Of a DNA stretch of 64,000 nt, positions 7,634 to 16,467 are shown piece by piece; position 1 is the stretch's first letter; each line of letters starts with the position of its first letter. Origin of the DNA: an uncultured Oscillospiraceae bacterium. GTDB lineage: Bacteria > Bacillota > Clostridia > Oscillospirales > Acutalibacteraceae. The position numbers and the translations under genes are program-made. The notes below the pieces were generated by a model, which had not been told where the DNA came from, searched no databases, and saw nothing but the letters and a program-made list of their open reading frames with translations. The DNA lies in assembly GCA_900543215.1 (NCBI GenBank), contig UQQR01000004.1, positions 21,211 through 85,210 of the forward strand. The letters are read 5' to 3'.

Positions 7634-10600
7634 TCAAGCGTCTATTGTGGATATTCCGAGCGTGGTTTCCTCAAGCACATCAAGCAACACCTTTACGGTA
7701 TCAAGCGAGGTAAACATTGTGATATTGTTTTCAACCGCACAGCGGCGTATTTCATATCCGTCCGACAGAACGCCCGACGAATTCATATCCCTTGTGTTTA
7801 TAACATAGGTCACATAGCCCTGCCTTATCGCGTCGGTAATTTCACGGCTTCCGTCGCTCAGCTTTCCTACGGCGTGGGTGCGTATTCCGTTTTTCTTTAA
7901 AAACGCGGCTGTACCCTCGGTTGCCTGTATGTTAAAGCCCATATTGTAGAAGCGGCGTATAAGCGGAAGCGCCTCTTCCTTATCCTTATCCGCTATGGTG
8001 GCAAGTACCGTACCGTAATTCATAACGCTCATTCCGCTTGCCTTAAGCGCCTTGTAAAGCGCACGGGTCAGCTTGTCATCATAACCTATAGCTTCGCCCG
8101 TAGACTTCATTTCGGGCGAAAGATACGCGTCAAGTCCCCTGAGCTTTGAGAACGAGAATGCCGGCGCCTTTACATACCAACGCTTTTTTTCCTCACCGTA
8201 TATTTTATCAAAGCCCTGTTCCTTAAGGCTTTTGCCCAAAATTACAAGGGTCGCAATATCCGCAAGGCTGAAACCCGTCGCCTTTGAAAGGAACGGGACG
8301 GTTCTTGATGAACGGGGGTTTACTTCTATTATAAACACATTTTCGTTCTTATCCACAATGAACTGAATATTATAAAGCCCCACTATGCCTATTCCGAGTC
8401 CCAAACGCTTTGTATAATCAAGTATCGTTTCCTTGACCCTTTCGCTGATACTGAAGGTCGGGTACACGCTTATTGAGTCGCCGCTGTGTATTCCCGTGCG
8501 CTCAACAAGCTCCATAATACCAGGTACGAATACATCCTTCCCGTCACAGATAGCATCTACCTCTACCTCTTTACCCGAAATGTATTTGTCAACAAGTACA
8601 GGCTTATCCTCGTCTATTTCAACCGCGGTACGAAGATAACGGCGTAACTGCTCCTCGTCCGCAACTATCTGCATCGCCCTGCCTCCCAGCACAAAGGACG
8701 GGCGCACAAGCACGGGATAGCCGATTTCCGCCGCCGCCCGAACTCCGTCCTCGATTTTGGTGACCGCTTTACCGTTCGGCTGAGGAATATCAAGCTCCTT
8801 TAAAACCTTTTCAAACAGGTCTCTGTTTTCCGCACGGTCTATGGCGGCGCAATCCGTTCCTATTATCTTAACGCCGAGACGGCTTAGGCCCTCCGCTAAG
8901 TTTATCGCCGTTTGACCGCCTAATGACGCTATTACCCCAATCGGCTTTTCAAGGCGTATGATATTCATAACATCTTCTGTGCAGAGCGGCTCGAAATACA
9001 GCTTATCGGAGCAGGTATAATCGGTCGAGACCGTTTCGGGATTGTTGTTGATTATTATTGCCTCGTAGCCCGATTTTTTAATTGTTGTAACCGCGTGGAC
9101 GGTGGAATAGTCAAATTCTACGCCCTGCCCTATTCTTATGGGTCCCGAGCCTAAAACTATTATTTTCTTTTTATCCGATACTGCCGATTCGTTTTCATCC
9201 TCATAGGTAGAGTAAAAATACGGAATATAGCTTTCAAACTCCGAAGCGCAGGAATCTATCATCTTATAAATCGGGAATATGTCCTGTTTTTCCCTGATTT
9301 TAAAGACCTCGCCCTCGGTCATCCCCCAAAGTTTTCCGATGAACGCGTCAGAAAAGCCCATTTTCTTAGCCGCGTAAAGCGTTTTTATATCGCCTATATG
9401 CCCTTTAAGCCTGTTTTCCGTTTTTACAATATTTCTAATCTTTTCGAGGAACAGCATATCTATTTTTGTTGCGTCGTAAATCATTCCCATATCGGTATTT
9501 CGGCGCAAAAGCTCGGCTATGGCATACAGTCTGTCATCCGTACCGTCCTTTATATACGAAAGCAGTTCCTCATCGGAAAATCCGTCAAATTTCTTCATAT
9601 ACAGGTGGTTTACACCTATTTCAAGCGACCTTGCCGCCTTAAGCAGACTTTCCTCTATCGTTCTGCCTATGCTCATAACCTCACCCGTAGCCTTCATCTG
9701 GGTTGAAAGCTTATTGTTTGCCGAGGAAAACTTATCGAACGGAAATCTCGGCATTTTGGTGACCACATAATCGAGCGCAGGCTCAAATGAGGCAGGAGTA
9801 TTCGCAAGCATTATTTCATCAAGCCGCATACCGACCGATATTTTGGCTGATACCCTTGCTATCGGGTAACCGCTTGCCTTTGAAGCTAACGCCGACGAGC
9901 GCGAGACCCTTGGGTTTACCTCTATAAGATAATAATTGAAGGATAACGGGTCAAGCGCAAACTGCACATTACAGCCGCCCTCGATTTTAAGCGCGCGGAT
10001 TATTTTAAGCGCGCTGTCCCTTAACATATGGTATTCCTTGTTCGTAAGTGTCTGCGAGGGGCAAACCACAACCGAGTCGCCCGTGTGTATGCCTACGGGG
10101 TCGATGTTTTCCATATTGCACACGGTAATAGCGGTGTCGTTTCCGTCCCTTATTACCTCATATTCTATTTCCTTATATCCCTTAATGCTTTTTTCCACAA
10201 GCACCTGATGTACGGGGGATAAATCAAGCGCTCCTCTTAAAAGCTCCTTACATTCTTCCTCGTTATCGGCAAAGCCGCCGCCCGTGCCGCCCAAGGTAAA
10301 CGCCGGACGGAGCACCACGGGGTATCCTATTTCCTTTGCGGCTGCAAGACCTTCTTCAAGGCTTTCGGCTATTACCGACTGTAATACCGGCTCGCCTATT
10401 TCCTCGCAAAGCTCCTTAAACAGCTCTCTGTCCTCGGCTCTTTCTATGCTTCTGCTGCCGGTTCCCAGAAGCTCTACTCCGCATTCACGCAAAACGCCCT
10501 TTTTTTCAAGCTGCATAGCAAGGTTAAGACCTGTCTGTCCGCCGATACCGGGAACTATCGCGTCGGGCCGCTCGTAGCGTATTACCTTTGCGAGATATTC

Positions 10601-10813
10601 AAGGGTCAAGGGTTCCATATAAACCTTATCGGCAACCGCGGTGTCGGTCATAATAGTCGCAGGGTTTGAGTTGCACAAAACAACCTCGTAGCCCTCCTCC
10701 TTAAGCGCTAAGCAGGCTTGCGTGCCGGCATAGTCAAACTCCGCCGCCTGACCTATTACGATAGGTCCCGAGCCTATTACCAGTATCTTTTTAAGGTCGG
10801 TTCTTTTAGGCAT
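7634..10813 (-). CDS. carB: Carbamoyl-phosphate synthase large chain
   Basis: 1059 residues, close to the usual ~1070. It makes carbamoyl phosphate from bicarbonate, ATP and ammonia delivered by CarA. Two homologous ATP-grasp halves are obvious, starting IGSGPIVIGQAAEFDYAG (about 12) and LGSGPIRIGQGVEFDYS (about 560). The C-terminal MGS-like allosteric domain (about 930-1059, GYEIRRCAVENNITMFT) closes the chain. Start ATG has GGAGGAAAAT upstream and overlaps the carA end by eight bases. Because the gene is inside the pyr operon it probably serves pyrimidine synthesis first; whether a separate arginine-pathway copy exists cannot be seen. Confidence 0.98.
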   Translation of the reverse strand: MPKRTDLKKILVIGSGPIVIGQAAEFDYAGTQACLALKEEGYEVVLCNSNPATIMTDTAVADKVYMEPLTLEYLAKVIRYERPDAIVPGIGGQTGLNLAMQLEKKGVLRECGVELLGTGSRSIERAEDRELFKELCEEIGEPVLQSVIAESLEEGLAAAKEIGYPVVLRPAFTLGGTGGGFADNEEECKELLRGALDLSPVHQVLVEKSIKGYKEIEYEVIRDGNDTAITVCNMENIDPVGIHTGDSVVVCPSQTLTNKEYHMLRDSALKIIRALKIEGGCNVQFALDPLSFNYYLIEVNPRVSRSSALASKASGYPIARVSAKISVGMRLDEIMLANTPASFEPALDYVVTKMPRFPFDKFSSANNKLSTQMKATGEVMSIGRTIEESLLKAARSLEIGVNHLYMKKFDGFSDEELLSYIKDGTDDRLYAIAELLRRNTDMGMIYDATKIDMLFLEKIRNIVKTENRLKGHIGDIKTLYAAKKMGFSDAFIGKLWGMTEGEVFKIREKQDIFPIYKMIDSCASEFESYIPYFYSTYEDENESAVSDKKKIIVLGSGPIRIGQGVEFDYSTVHAVTTIKKSGYEAIIINNNPETVSTDYTCSDKLYFEPLCTEDVMNIIRLEKPIGVIASLGGQTAINLAEGLSRLGVKIIGTDCAAIDRAENRDLFEKVLKELDIPQPNGKAVTKIEDGVRAAAEIGYPVLVRPSFVLGGRAMQIVADEEQLRRYLRTAVEIDEDKPVLVDKYISGKEVEVDAICDGKDVFVPGIMELVERTGIHSGDSISVYPTFSISERVKETILDYTKRLGLGIGIVGLYNIQFIVDKNENVFIIEVNPRSSRTVPFLSKATGFSLADIATLVILGKSLKEQGFDKIYGEEKKRWYVKAPAFSFSKLRGLDAYLSPEMKSTGEAIGYDDKLTRALYKALKASGMSVMNYGTVLATIADKDKEEALPLIRRFYNMGFNIQATEGTAAFLKKNGIRTHAVGKLSDGSREITDAIRQGYVTYVINTRDMNSSGVLSDGYEIRRCAVENNITMFTSLDTVKVLLDVLEETTLGISTIDA

Positions 10814-11900
10814 TTTTATTTTCCTCCATAAGCTTTATAAATCGGTCGAACAGATATGCGCTGTCCTGCGGACCGGGCGCGCTCTCGGGGTGATACTGCA
10901 CGCTGAATATTTTTGCTTCTTCGTCCCTTACGCCCTCAACCGTATTATCAAGGATATTTATATGAGTAACGGTAAGCTTTGTTTTTTCAAGGCTCTTTTC
11001 ATCCACAGCGTAGCTGTGATTTTGCGAGGTAATCTCTATTTTGCCGGTTTCAAGGTTTTTTACGGGATGATTTCCGCCCCTATGCCCGAACTTTAATTTG
11101 TAGGTCTCGGCTCCCGCGGCAAGGCATATCATCTGGTGCCCGAGGCAGATTCCGAAAATCGGCAGCTTTCCGTAAAGTTTTCTTACAAGCTCGATAACCG
11201 GTATTACATCCTCGGGGTCTCCCGGTCCGTTTGATAAGAACACTCCGTCGGGTTTCATTTTTTCCACCTCTTCCGCAGGGGTGTTGTAGGGCATAACCGT
11301 TACATTACAGCCCCTTGCATTAAGCGAGCGGATTATATTAAGCTTTATTCCGCAATCTATCGCCACAACATTGTAACGGGCGTTTGCGGTTCTTGCGTAC
11401 CACCGTTTTTTACAGCTCACCCTGTCAACCGCATTATGCGGCACGGGCGTGCTTTTTATAATTTCAAGCGCCTTTTCTTTAGGCGTATCGGCGTTTGTAA
11501 TAATCGCTCTTCTGCTGCCCTTATCCCTTATGCTTCTTGTGAGCCGCCTTGTGTCTATACCCGAAATTCCCGGAATTTTATATTCCTCCATAACCTCGGA
11601 CAGTGTTTTTGTATACCTGAAGTTAGACGGAAAATCGTTATATTCCCTTACTATCAGTCCTCCGATAGTCGGCACCTTTGTCTCGTAGTCCTCGTCCGCA
11701 ATGCCGTAATTGCCTATAAGCGGATATGTCATAACCACCGCCTGGTCTGTATATGACGGGTCGGATATTATTTCCTGATAGCCGACGACCGATGTGTTGA
11801 AAACCAGCTCGCATACCGCGTCCCTGTCGTATCCGAAGCCTACTCCGAAGTACTCCGCACCGTCCTCCGTTACAAGCTTTTTCTGTTTTATATCTGCCAT
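10806..11900 (-). CDS. carA: Carbamoyl-phosphate synthase small (glutaminase) chain
   Basis: 364 residues. It hydrolyses glutamine and channels ammonia to CarB. The N-terminal CPSase domain (about 1-150, VVGYQEIISDPSYTDQAV) is followed by a class I glutamine amidotransferase domain. That domain has the catalytic cysteine in FGICLGHQM (about 247) and the His/Glu pair in QYHPESAPGP (about 334). The ATG has CGGAGGTAAAG upstream. It overlaps the end of pyrC by 13 bases and the start of carB by eight, the tight packing of a single transcript. Confidence 0.98.
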   Translation of the reverse strand: MADIKQKKLVTEDGAEYFGVGFGYDRDAVCELVFNTSVVGYQEIISDPSYTDQAVVMTYPLIGNYGIADEDYETKVPTIGGLIVREYNDFPSNFRYTKTLSEVMEEYKIPGISGIDTRRLTRSIRDKGSRRAIITNADTPKEKALEIIKSTPVPHNAVDRVSCKKRWYARTANARYNVVAIDCGIKLNIIRSLNARGCNVTVMPYNTPAEEVEKMKPDGVFLSNGPGDPEDVIPVIELVRKLYGKLPIFGICLGHQMICLAAGAETYKLKFGHRGGNHPVKNLETGKIEITSQNHSYAVDEKSLEKTKLTVTHINILDNTVEGVRDEEAKIFSVQYHPESAPGPQDSAYLFDRFIKLMEENKNA

Positions 11901-13093
11901 ACCGCTTTACCTCCGTGTACTGTAAGTAAATTTTTTCCGAATACCCTTTCACCCTCAAAGGGTGTGCTTCTTCCCATAGTTTTAAATTCATTCGGGTCTA
12001 CCGTATATTCACAGTCAAGACTGTAAATGCAAACATCTTTTGTTTGCTTTATACCGAACCGCTTTCTCGGGTTTACCGACATAAGCTCAATTAATTTTTC
12101 AAGGGTTATTATTCCCGTTTTGACAAGTTTTGTGTAAAGAACGGGGAAGGCGGTTTCAAGCCCTACAACCCCCATGAGGCTGTTTTTGAGTCCGCCCGAT
12201 TTTTCCTTTTCGGAATGCGGCGCATGGTCGGTCGCTATCATATCTATCGTTCCGTCCTTTATACCCTCCGTAAGCGCCAGTCTGTCCTCCTCGCTTCTTA
12301 TCGGGGGATTCATTTTAAAACGCCCGTCCTCCTTTAAATCCATATCGTTAAGCACAAGGTAATGGGGCGCCGTTTCGCAGGTCACATCTACGCCCTCCGC
12401 CTTGGCCTTTCTTATAAGCTCTACGCTTTCCTTGCAGGAGATATGACAGATATGGTATTTGCACCCCGTTTTTTTCGCAAGCCATAAATCTCTTTCAATC
12501 GGTCTCCATTCGCTCTCGGAGCATATCCCCTTGTGACCGTGGATTTTTGCGTACTCGCCGAGGTGTATATATCCGCCCGCCAGCAGTGAGTTATCCTCGC
12601 AGTGTGCGGCGATTATTTTACCGAGGCTTTTCGCTTTTTCCATAGCCCTCAGCATTATTTCCTCGTTCTGCACGCCTCGTCCGTCGTCCGAAAAGGCAAC
12701 GCAAAGGGGGACGAGCGCGTCCATATCGCTTAAAACCTCGCCCTTTTCGCCCACGGTTATTGCGGCGTATGGGTGCACGCCGATAACCGCCGTTTTGTTT
12801 ATTATTTCAAGCTGTTTTTTTATGTTTTCCGCACTGTCCGGAACGGGGCTTAAGTTCGGCATTGCGCAAACATCGGTATAGCCGCCCCTCGCCGCCGCAA
12901 GCGAGCCTGTTTTTATTGTTTCCTTATAAAAAAATCCCGGTTCTCTGAAATGCACATGAACATCGCAAAAAGCCGGAAAAACAAAAACATTATTAAAATC
13001 GGAAACAATACCGGATTCTTCTCCGGCATCGGTAACAAAATCTTTTTTTACAAATGTGCCGTTTTCGTAAACGGCGGCGTTTTTAAATATCAT
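11888..13093 (-). CDS. pyrC: Dihydroorotase
   Basis: 401 residues. It closes carbamoyl aspartate to dihydroorotate. Metal ligands of the class I amidohydrolase fold are visible: DVHVHFREPG (His pair, about 43-52), the later histidines in AAHCEDNS and CHISCKESV, and the aspartate in ATDHAPHSEKEKS (about 286). It is the first gene of the pyr operon; ATG follows GGGAGA, and the intrinsic terminator of the leader ends about 13 nt upstream, so this gene and all those after it depend on antitermination. Unusually for Firmicutes, pyrC rather than pyrR or pyrB leads the operon. Confidence 0.97.
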   Translation of the reverse strand: MIFKNAAVYENGTFVKKDFVTDAGEESGIVSDFNNVFVFPAFCDVHVHFREPGFFYKETIKTGSLAAARGGYTDVCAMPNLSPVPDSAENIKKQLEIINKTAVIGVHPYAAITVGEKGEVLSDMDALVPLCVAFSDDGRGVQNEEIMLRAMEKAKSLGKIIAAHCEDNSLLAGGYIHLGEYAKIHGHKGICSESEWRPIERDLWLAKKTGCKYHICHISCKESVELIRKAKAEGVDVTCETAPHYLVLNDMDLKEDGRFKMNPPIRSEEDRLALTEGIKDGTIDMIATDHAPHSEKEKSGGLKNSLMGVVGLETAFPVLYTKLVKTGIITLEKLIELMSVNPRKRFGIKQTKDVCIYSLDCEYTVDPNEFKTMGRSTPFEGERVFGKNLLTVHGGKAVWQI

Positions 13094-13219
13094 AGCGTTT
13101 CTCCCGAAAAAATAAAGACCTGCTTTAAAAGCAGGTCACAAGCGCAACAAAGCAGACTGAAAAACAGCCTTTATCACAATCTTGCCGGCGTCACAGCACC
13201 CTGCTTAAAGATTTTTGTT
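13094..13219 (-). promoter_or_regulatory. Attenuator leader of the pyr operon
   Basis: The ~126-nt leader of the pyrC-to-pyrI mRNA. Its last part is an intrinsic terminator (see next entry). An early segment, CTTTAAGCAGG at 13200-13210 on the minus strand, can pair with the terminator 5' arm CCTGCTTTTAAAG (11 pairs with a 2-nt bulge), which would form an antiterminator. A small hairpin (GGCTG, TTTTT loop, CAGTC) and two TGTGAC repeats lie between. I see no AGAGAGG-type PyrR recognition loop and no leader peptide with more than a couple of codons. What senses pyrimidines is therefore unknown. Confidence 0.75.
13106..13137 (-). terminator. Leader terminator of the pyr operon
   Basis: On the minus strand GACCTGC and GCAGGTC form a perfect 7-bp stem (longer with the AT pairs of the TTTTAAA centre), followed by TTTATTTTTT. 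It stands about 80 nt after the transcription start and just before the pyrC ribosome site, the position expected of a transcription attenuator. Confidence 0.88.
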
Positions 13220-13225
13220 TTTATT

Positions 13226-13254
13226 ATTTTAACACCGCTCGGGTGTAAAGTCAA
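13226..13254 (-). promoter_or_regulatory. Sigma-A promoter of the pyr operon
   Basis: On the minus strand: -35 TTGACT, exactly 17 nt, -10 TAAAAT. The predicted start is near 13219. It is the only good promoter seen upstream of the nine pyr/car genes. Confidence 0.85.
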
Positions 13255-13308
13255 TACCGAAGTTTTATCTTTTGGGATATTTAAGGCTGTCCACCACGTT
13301 ACTAACTT

Positions 13309-13333
13309 TAAAAAACGCCGACTTAAGCCGGCG
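13309..13333 (-). terminator. Intrinsic terminator after the M23 peptidase gene
   Basis: On the minus strand CGCCGGC, loop TTAA, GTCGGCG followed by six Ts; 13 nt past the stop codon of the M23/G5 gene. It insulates that gene from the pyr promoter. Confidence 0.9.
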
Positions 13334-13346
13334 AAATAAAATTCTG

Positions 13347-14627
13347 TCAATCAAGTCCGATATAAGAAGCCGGATTTACACGATTGTCGTTTACCATAAC
13401 CTCGATATGAAGATGGCTGCCTGACGAATTTCCGGTACAGCCAACCAAAGCGATAACATCGCCCTGTTCAACCTTGTAGCCCGCGCTTACTTTAAGCACG
13501 CTTGCGTGGCCGTAACGGGTTTTTAGTCCGTTGCCGTGGTCTATAACAACACAGTTACCGTATGCGCCGTCGAATTTTGCGAGCGTAACCGTTCCCGACG
13601 CGGCGGCATATATCGGCGTACCCTTATTTGCGGCAAGATCCATACCCTTATGACCCCTGCCGTCGCCGTAATAGGCAGATATTACAAAACTGCCCTTATC
13701 AAGCGGACAAATAAGCCCCGCACTTCTGGCGGCGGAACGCTGCTTTGCGCTTGCCGTGGTCTTTGCGGTTCCCACAAGAGTAATCTGTGTGACCGGTTCC
13801 TTTACAACCTCGCTTGAAAGCTCTGCTGCGGACTGTGTTTCGCCGTTTATAAGCTCACGCACCTCGGTTTTACGCTTTAAGCCGTTTTCACCGGCGGTTG
13901 TTACCTTAGAATAACCTATTAACTCTGTTGAGGTTTTTTCGGTTTTGCTTGAAAACGGTATCGCTTCTTCACTTGTAACCGTTGCGGTTGTTTTAACGGG
14001 CAAAGCCTCTATAACCGCCTTCATTTCCGTTTCGCTCGCAAGCTCCGAACGCAGATAATACCCATTCTCAATCTCGATACTGTCGGTAAATTCCGATACA
14101 TTTTCCGCACCCTCTATATTAAAGCGGTTACGGCAGTATTCAAGATAGCTTGTAAGCTCATCCCTCGCGGCACAGACTGCGGTAACACCGTTTATCCGAA
14201 GCTCAGCGGCTTCCTCTATGTCATCCGTATTTTCAATAATTGCGTCCGCAACCTTAAGAGCGCTGTCCAGCCTGTCCTCGACGGTAAGTGTCATTTTAAA
14301 GCTGGGTCTTTTAATTGCGCCGTCCGCATTTGAGCTTGAAATATGGTTTACCGCAATATCCTTAGCGTCATCAAAAACAGAAGAGTTTCTGACAGTTGCT
14401 ATAAAAGAGCCTGCGTAGTTTACCTTAAAGCCGAGGGTTATTCCCACGGCAACAACGCTTATACCCACCGCAAGCATACCTATAAGACAGAGAGAGCATA
14501 TTTTCATCGGTATTCTGTTGTTCTTTATAAAAGAAAAAAGCTTCTTGAAAACATTATACTGAGATAATATTTCCTTAACAGCTCCTCTTTTGAGAATATC
14601 TTTAAAAATAAAAGTCACTTCTTTCAA
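13347..14627 (-). CDS. G5- and M23-domain cell-wall hydrolase, membrane-anchored
   Basis: Up to 426 residues. A basic cytoplasmic N-terminus is followed by one hydrophobic segment (about 44-68, LCLIGMLAVGISVVAVGITLG) that acts as signal or anchor. A spacer of about 190 residues follows. Then comes a G5 domain (about 240-290, VTTAGENGLKRKTEVRE to EVVKEPVTQI) and a C-terminal M23/LytM metallopeptidase (about 310-426) with HKGMD and HLHIEV, which supply zinc ligands. It probably cleaves peptidoglycan cross-bridges. The start is uncertain: TTG at the given end or GTG four codons in; neither has a strong ribosome site. A WalR-type box covers its promoter, fitting a wall-hydrolase role. Confidence 0.88.
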   Translation of the reverse strand: MKEVTFIFKDILKRGAVKEILSQYNVFKKLFSFIKNNRIPMKICSLCLIGMLAVGISVVAVGITLGFKVNYAGSFIATVRNSSVFDDAKDIAVNHISSSNADGAIKRPSFKMTLTVEDRLDSALKVADAIIENTDDIEEAAELRINGVTAVCAARDELTSYLEYCRNRFNIEGAENVSEFTDSIEIENGYYLRSELASETEMKAVIEALPVKTTATVTSEEAIPFSSKTEKTSTELIGYSKVTTAGENGLKRKTEVRELINGETQSAAELSSEVVKEPVTQITLVGTAKTTASAKQRSAARSAGLICPLDKGSFVISAYYGDGRGHKGMDLAANKGTPIYAAASGTVTLAKFDGAYGNCVVIDHGNGLKTRYGHASVLKVSAGYKVEQGDVIALVGCTGNSSGSHLHIEVMVNDNRVNPASYIGLD

Positions 14628-14656
14628 AGGTTACAATTTGTAATCAGCATAATGGT

Positions 14657-14685
14657 ATTATAACAAAAAGGTTACAAAATTGCAA
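14657..14685 (-). promoter_or_regulatory. Promoter of the G5/M23 hydrolase gene
   Basis: On the minus strand: -35 TTGCAA, 17 nt, -10 TATAAT. The -10 overlaps a two-repeat TGTWAH box (14660-14676). The -35 and spacer also form an inverted repeat (GGTTGCAA / TTGTAACC) flanked by A and T runs. Confidence 0.75.
14660..14676 (-). promoter_or_regulatory. WalR (YycF)-type binding box
   Basis: Minus strand TGTAAC-CTTTT-TGTTAT matches the published Firmicute WalR consensus TGTWAH-N5-TGTWAH at every position. WalRK is the essential wall-metabolism two-component system that controls M23 and CHAP hydrolases. Here the box overlaps the -10 of an M23 hydrolase gene, which fits the biology, but overlap with the -10 suggests repression or an alternative arrangement. 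The walR gene itself is not in the window. Confidence 0.6.
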
Positions 14686-14771
14686 CCTTTTTATACATAA
14701 AATATTGATTTAATTTTTATGCACTTTGCACAAACTTAAAAGACAAGCTGTACCGGCAACATATAGCACAC

Positions 14772-14821
14772 CGCTCCGCCTGCTATTTACAGGAGCATAT
14801 TTCTACGCCGCAGGCGGAGCG
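14772..14821. repeat. 12-bp perfect inverted repeat after the diguanylate cyclase gene
   Basis: Arms CGCTCCGCCTGC and GCAGGCGGAGCG pair perfectly around a 26-nt loop, about 27 nt past the GGDEF gene stop codon. There is no T run after it on the minus strand, so termination would need Rho or the stem acts as a 3'-end stabiliser. The span 14628-14847 holds only this repeat and the M23 promoter region. Confidence 0.7.
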
Positions 14822-14847
14822 CCGTCATATCTTAGTTCTTAGTGTTC

Positions 14848-16446
14848 TTAATGCTTTTCGTGCCAACGCTTTTTGTCGATATACATATATTCGTCCGCCT
14901 TTGCGAGAAGGTCGCGGCGGGAGAGCTCCGGGAAATCGCACGACAGAGCGTATCCGCAGGCGAAATGTATCTTAACCGACTTGCCGGAGCGGTTGTATGC
15001 TTTTACCGCGTCGGTTACAGCCGAAATGTATTCCGTTATTTTACGGCGGTCGGCGTCACGGACGTATACCGCAAATTCATCGCCGCCCCAGCGGCACAGA
15101 AGTTCCTTTTTGCCGATTTCCCTTTTCAAGATTGACGAAAATTCAAGTATCATTTTATCGCCGGCATTGTGACCCAAAGTGTCGTTAGTACGTTTAAGGC
15201 TGTTAAGGTCGAACATTATCATACCGATTTCTCCGTCCTCTGCGGAGTCGGTTTTTATCAGGTCCTCCCAGTAAGCCTTATTAAACAGCTTGGTCTTTAA
15301 ATCGATTCGGGCTTTTTTATTTATGCTTAAAATGTTTTCAATAAATTCGTACACCGCGTAAATAAGGAACGCTGCAAGAGTGATGGTTATCCCCGAGGAG
15401 GTGCCTTTTGCGTAAAAAACCACTATATCCGTGATTCCGCCGGATATAAGAAGCAGCGCGAAAATAACCGAGTTGACATTTCTTTTGCCGCGCCGATTGT
15501 AAAAGAATGCCGAGGAAAACAAAAGCACAATATCAATAATAAGCATTGCGTGGCAGACGGTAAGGCATTGGCGGAGGTCAATGGCGGAGAACACCTGAAG
15601 CGCCAGAGAAACAAGGGCGACAAGGCAGGTTGCAACAGCCCCGATATTGAGCGCGGGGAAGCTGTCCTCGGACGATTGCATATCGGCATACAGAAGTATT
15701 GGAGCGGACATAATGAAAAGCGCCGCCAGCGTTATGTATCCTATTGCCATTGTGTGGTCCTTAAACACAAAGGCGGAAAGGCGCGTATCGGTTATACGCC
15801 ATATTCCGAGCAGCAAGGAGGAGTTGCCGAGAAAAAACATGTTCCACGCGGCGGTGCGTCGTCTAAGTATAAGGTGAAGCTGAACCGCAATAAGCAAAAT
15901 ACCGACGGCAATGCAGAGTGTTGAGAACACCATCTGCGGCAGGTCGGACCTAAGCTGCCTCATAAACAGCGAATACCTTGAACCGATAATAAAATCAGGG
16001 ACTTTGTTTACGGCACTTTTGTATACCGGTGTCAGTGTTATGGTAACGGTTTTGTCCCTGTCAAGCTCGGTAACGGGTATTACCACCCAATAGCTTGAGG
16101 GAGAGTTGCCCAAACGATTGTTTTTTCCGGGGTATGAGCTGTATAAAAGCATGCCGTCGATTCTTACGTCGGCATAGTTGTGAACAACGTAAAACATAAG
16201 GCTTGAGTCGCCCGAAATAACATCCGGCGTGAAACGGTATACCCTTTTTGTCCCCAATGGCGTTTCGGGGGCGGAAACATCCGTTACCGTGTAATTTTTT
16301 ATCACTTTAGACTGCAAATACTCACGCGAGCTGTAAACGGAAGTTTTTTCAAAGCATAACATATAAACGGAAAACACAAGAAGCAAAACAGCGGTAACTG
16401 CGTACAGTGCAAAAGCGGTTTTTCTTAAATACATTTGTTGTTTCAT
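14848..16446 (-). CDS. Membrane-bound diguanylate cyclase (GGDEF)
   Basis: 532 residues from ATG (MKQQMYLRKTAF), preferred because GGTGA lies five bases upstream; a GTG four codons earlier is possible. Layout: one N-terminal membrane segment (about 9-28); an extracytoplasmic sensor region (about 30-170) with a beta-rich look (YRFTPDV, VRIDGMLLY); then about six to seven membrane helices (about 175-370), like the 7TM-DISM sensor group; then a GGDEF domain (about 385-530). The catalytic RWGGDEFAVY is intact, so it should make cyclic di-GMP from GTP. The product-inhibition RxxD site five residues upstream is missing (KKEL there). It follows polC by 21 nt and may be co-transcribed with it. Confidence 0.92.
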   Translation of the reverse strand: MKQQMYLRKTAFALYAVTAVLLLVFSVYMLCFEKTSVYSSREYLQSKVIKNYTVTDVSAPETPLGTKRVYRFTPDVISGDSSLMFYVVHNYADVRIDGMLLYSSYPGKNNRLGNSPSSYWVVIPVTELDRDKTVTITLTPVYKSAVNKVPDFIIGSRYSLFMRQLRSDLPQMVFSTLCIAVGILLIAVQLHLILRRRTAAWNMFFLGNSSLLLGIWRITDTRLSAFVFKDHTMAIGYITLAALFIMSAPILLYADMQSSEDSFPALNIGAVATCLVALVSLALQVFSAIDLRQCLTVCHAMLIIDIVLLFSSAFFYNRRGKRNVNSVIFALLLISGGITDIVVFYAKGTSSGITITLAAFLIYAVYEFIENILSINKKARIDLKTKLFNKAYWEDLIKTDSAEDGEIGMIMFDLNSLKRTNDTLGHNAGDKMILEFSSILKREIGKKELLCRWGGDEFAVYVRDADRRKITEYISAVTDAVKAYNRSGKSVKIHFACGYALSCDFPELSRRDLLAKADEYMYIDKKRWHEKH

Positions 16447-16467
16447 AGTGATCACCAATTATTGTGT

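Noticed and set aside
13094..13219. PyrR-binding loop in the pyr leader
   Set aside because: No AGAGAGG-type sequence was found on the transcribed strand; the nearest, GGCAAGATTG, matches too few positions of the consensus.
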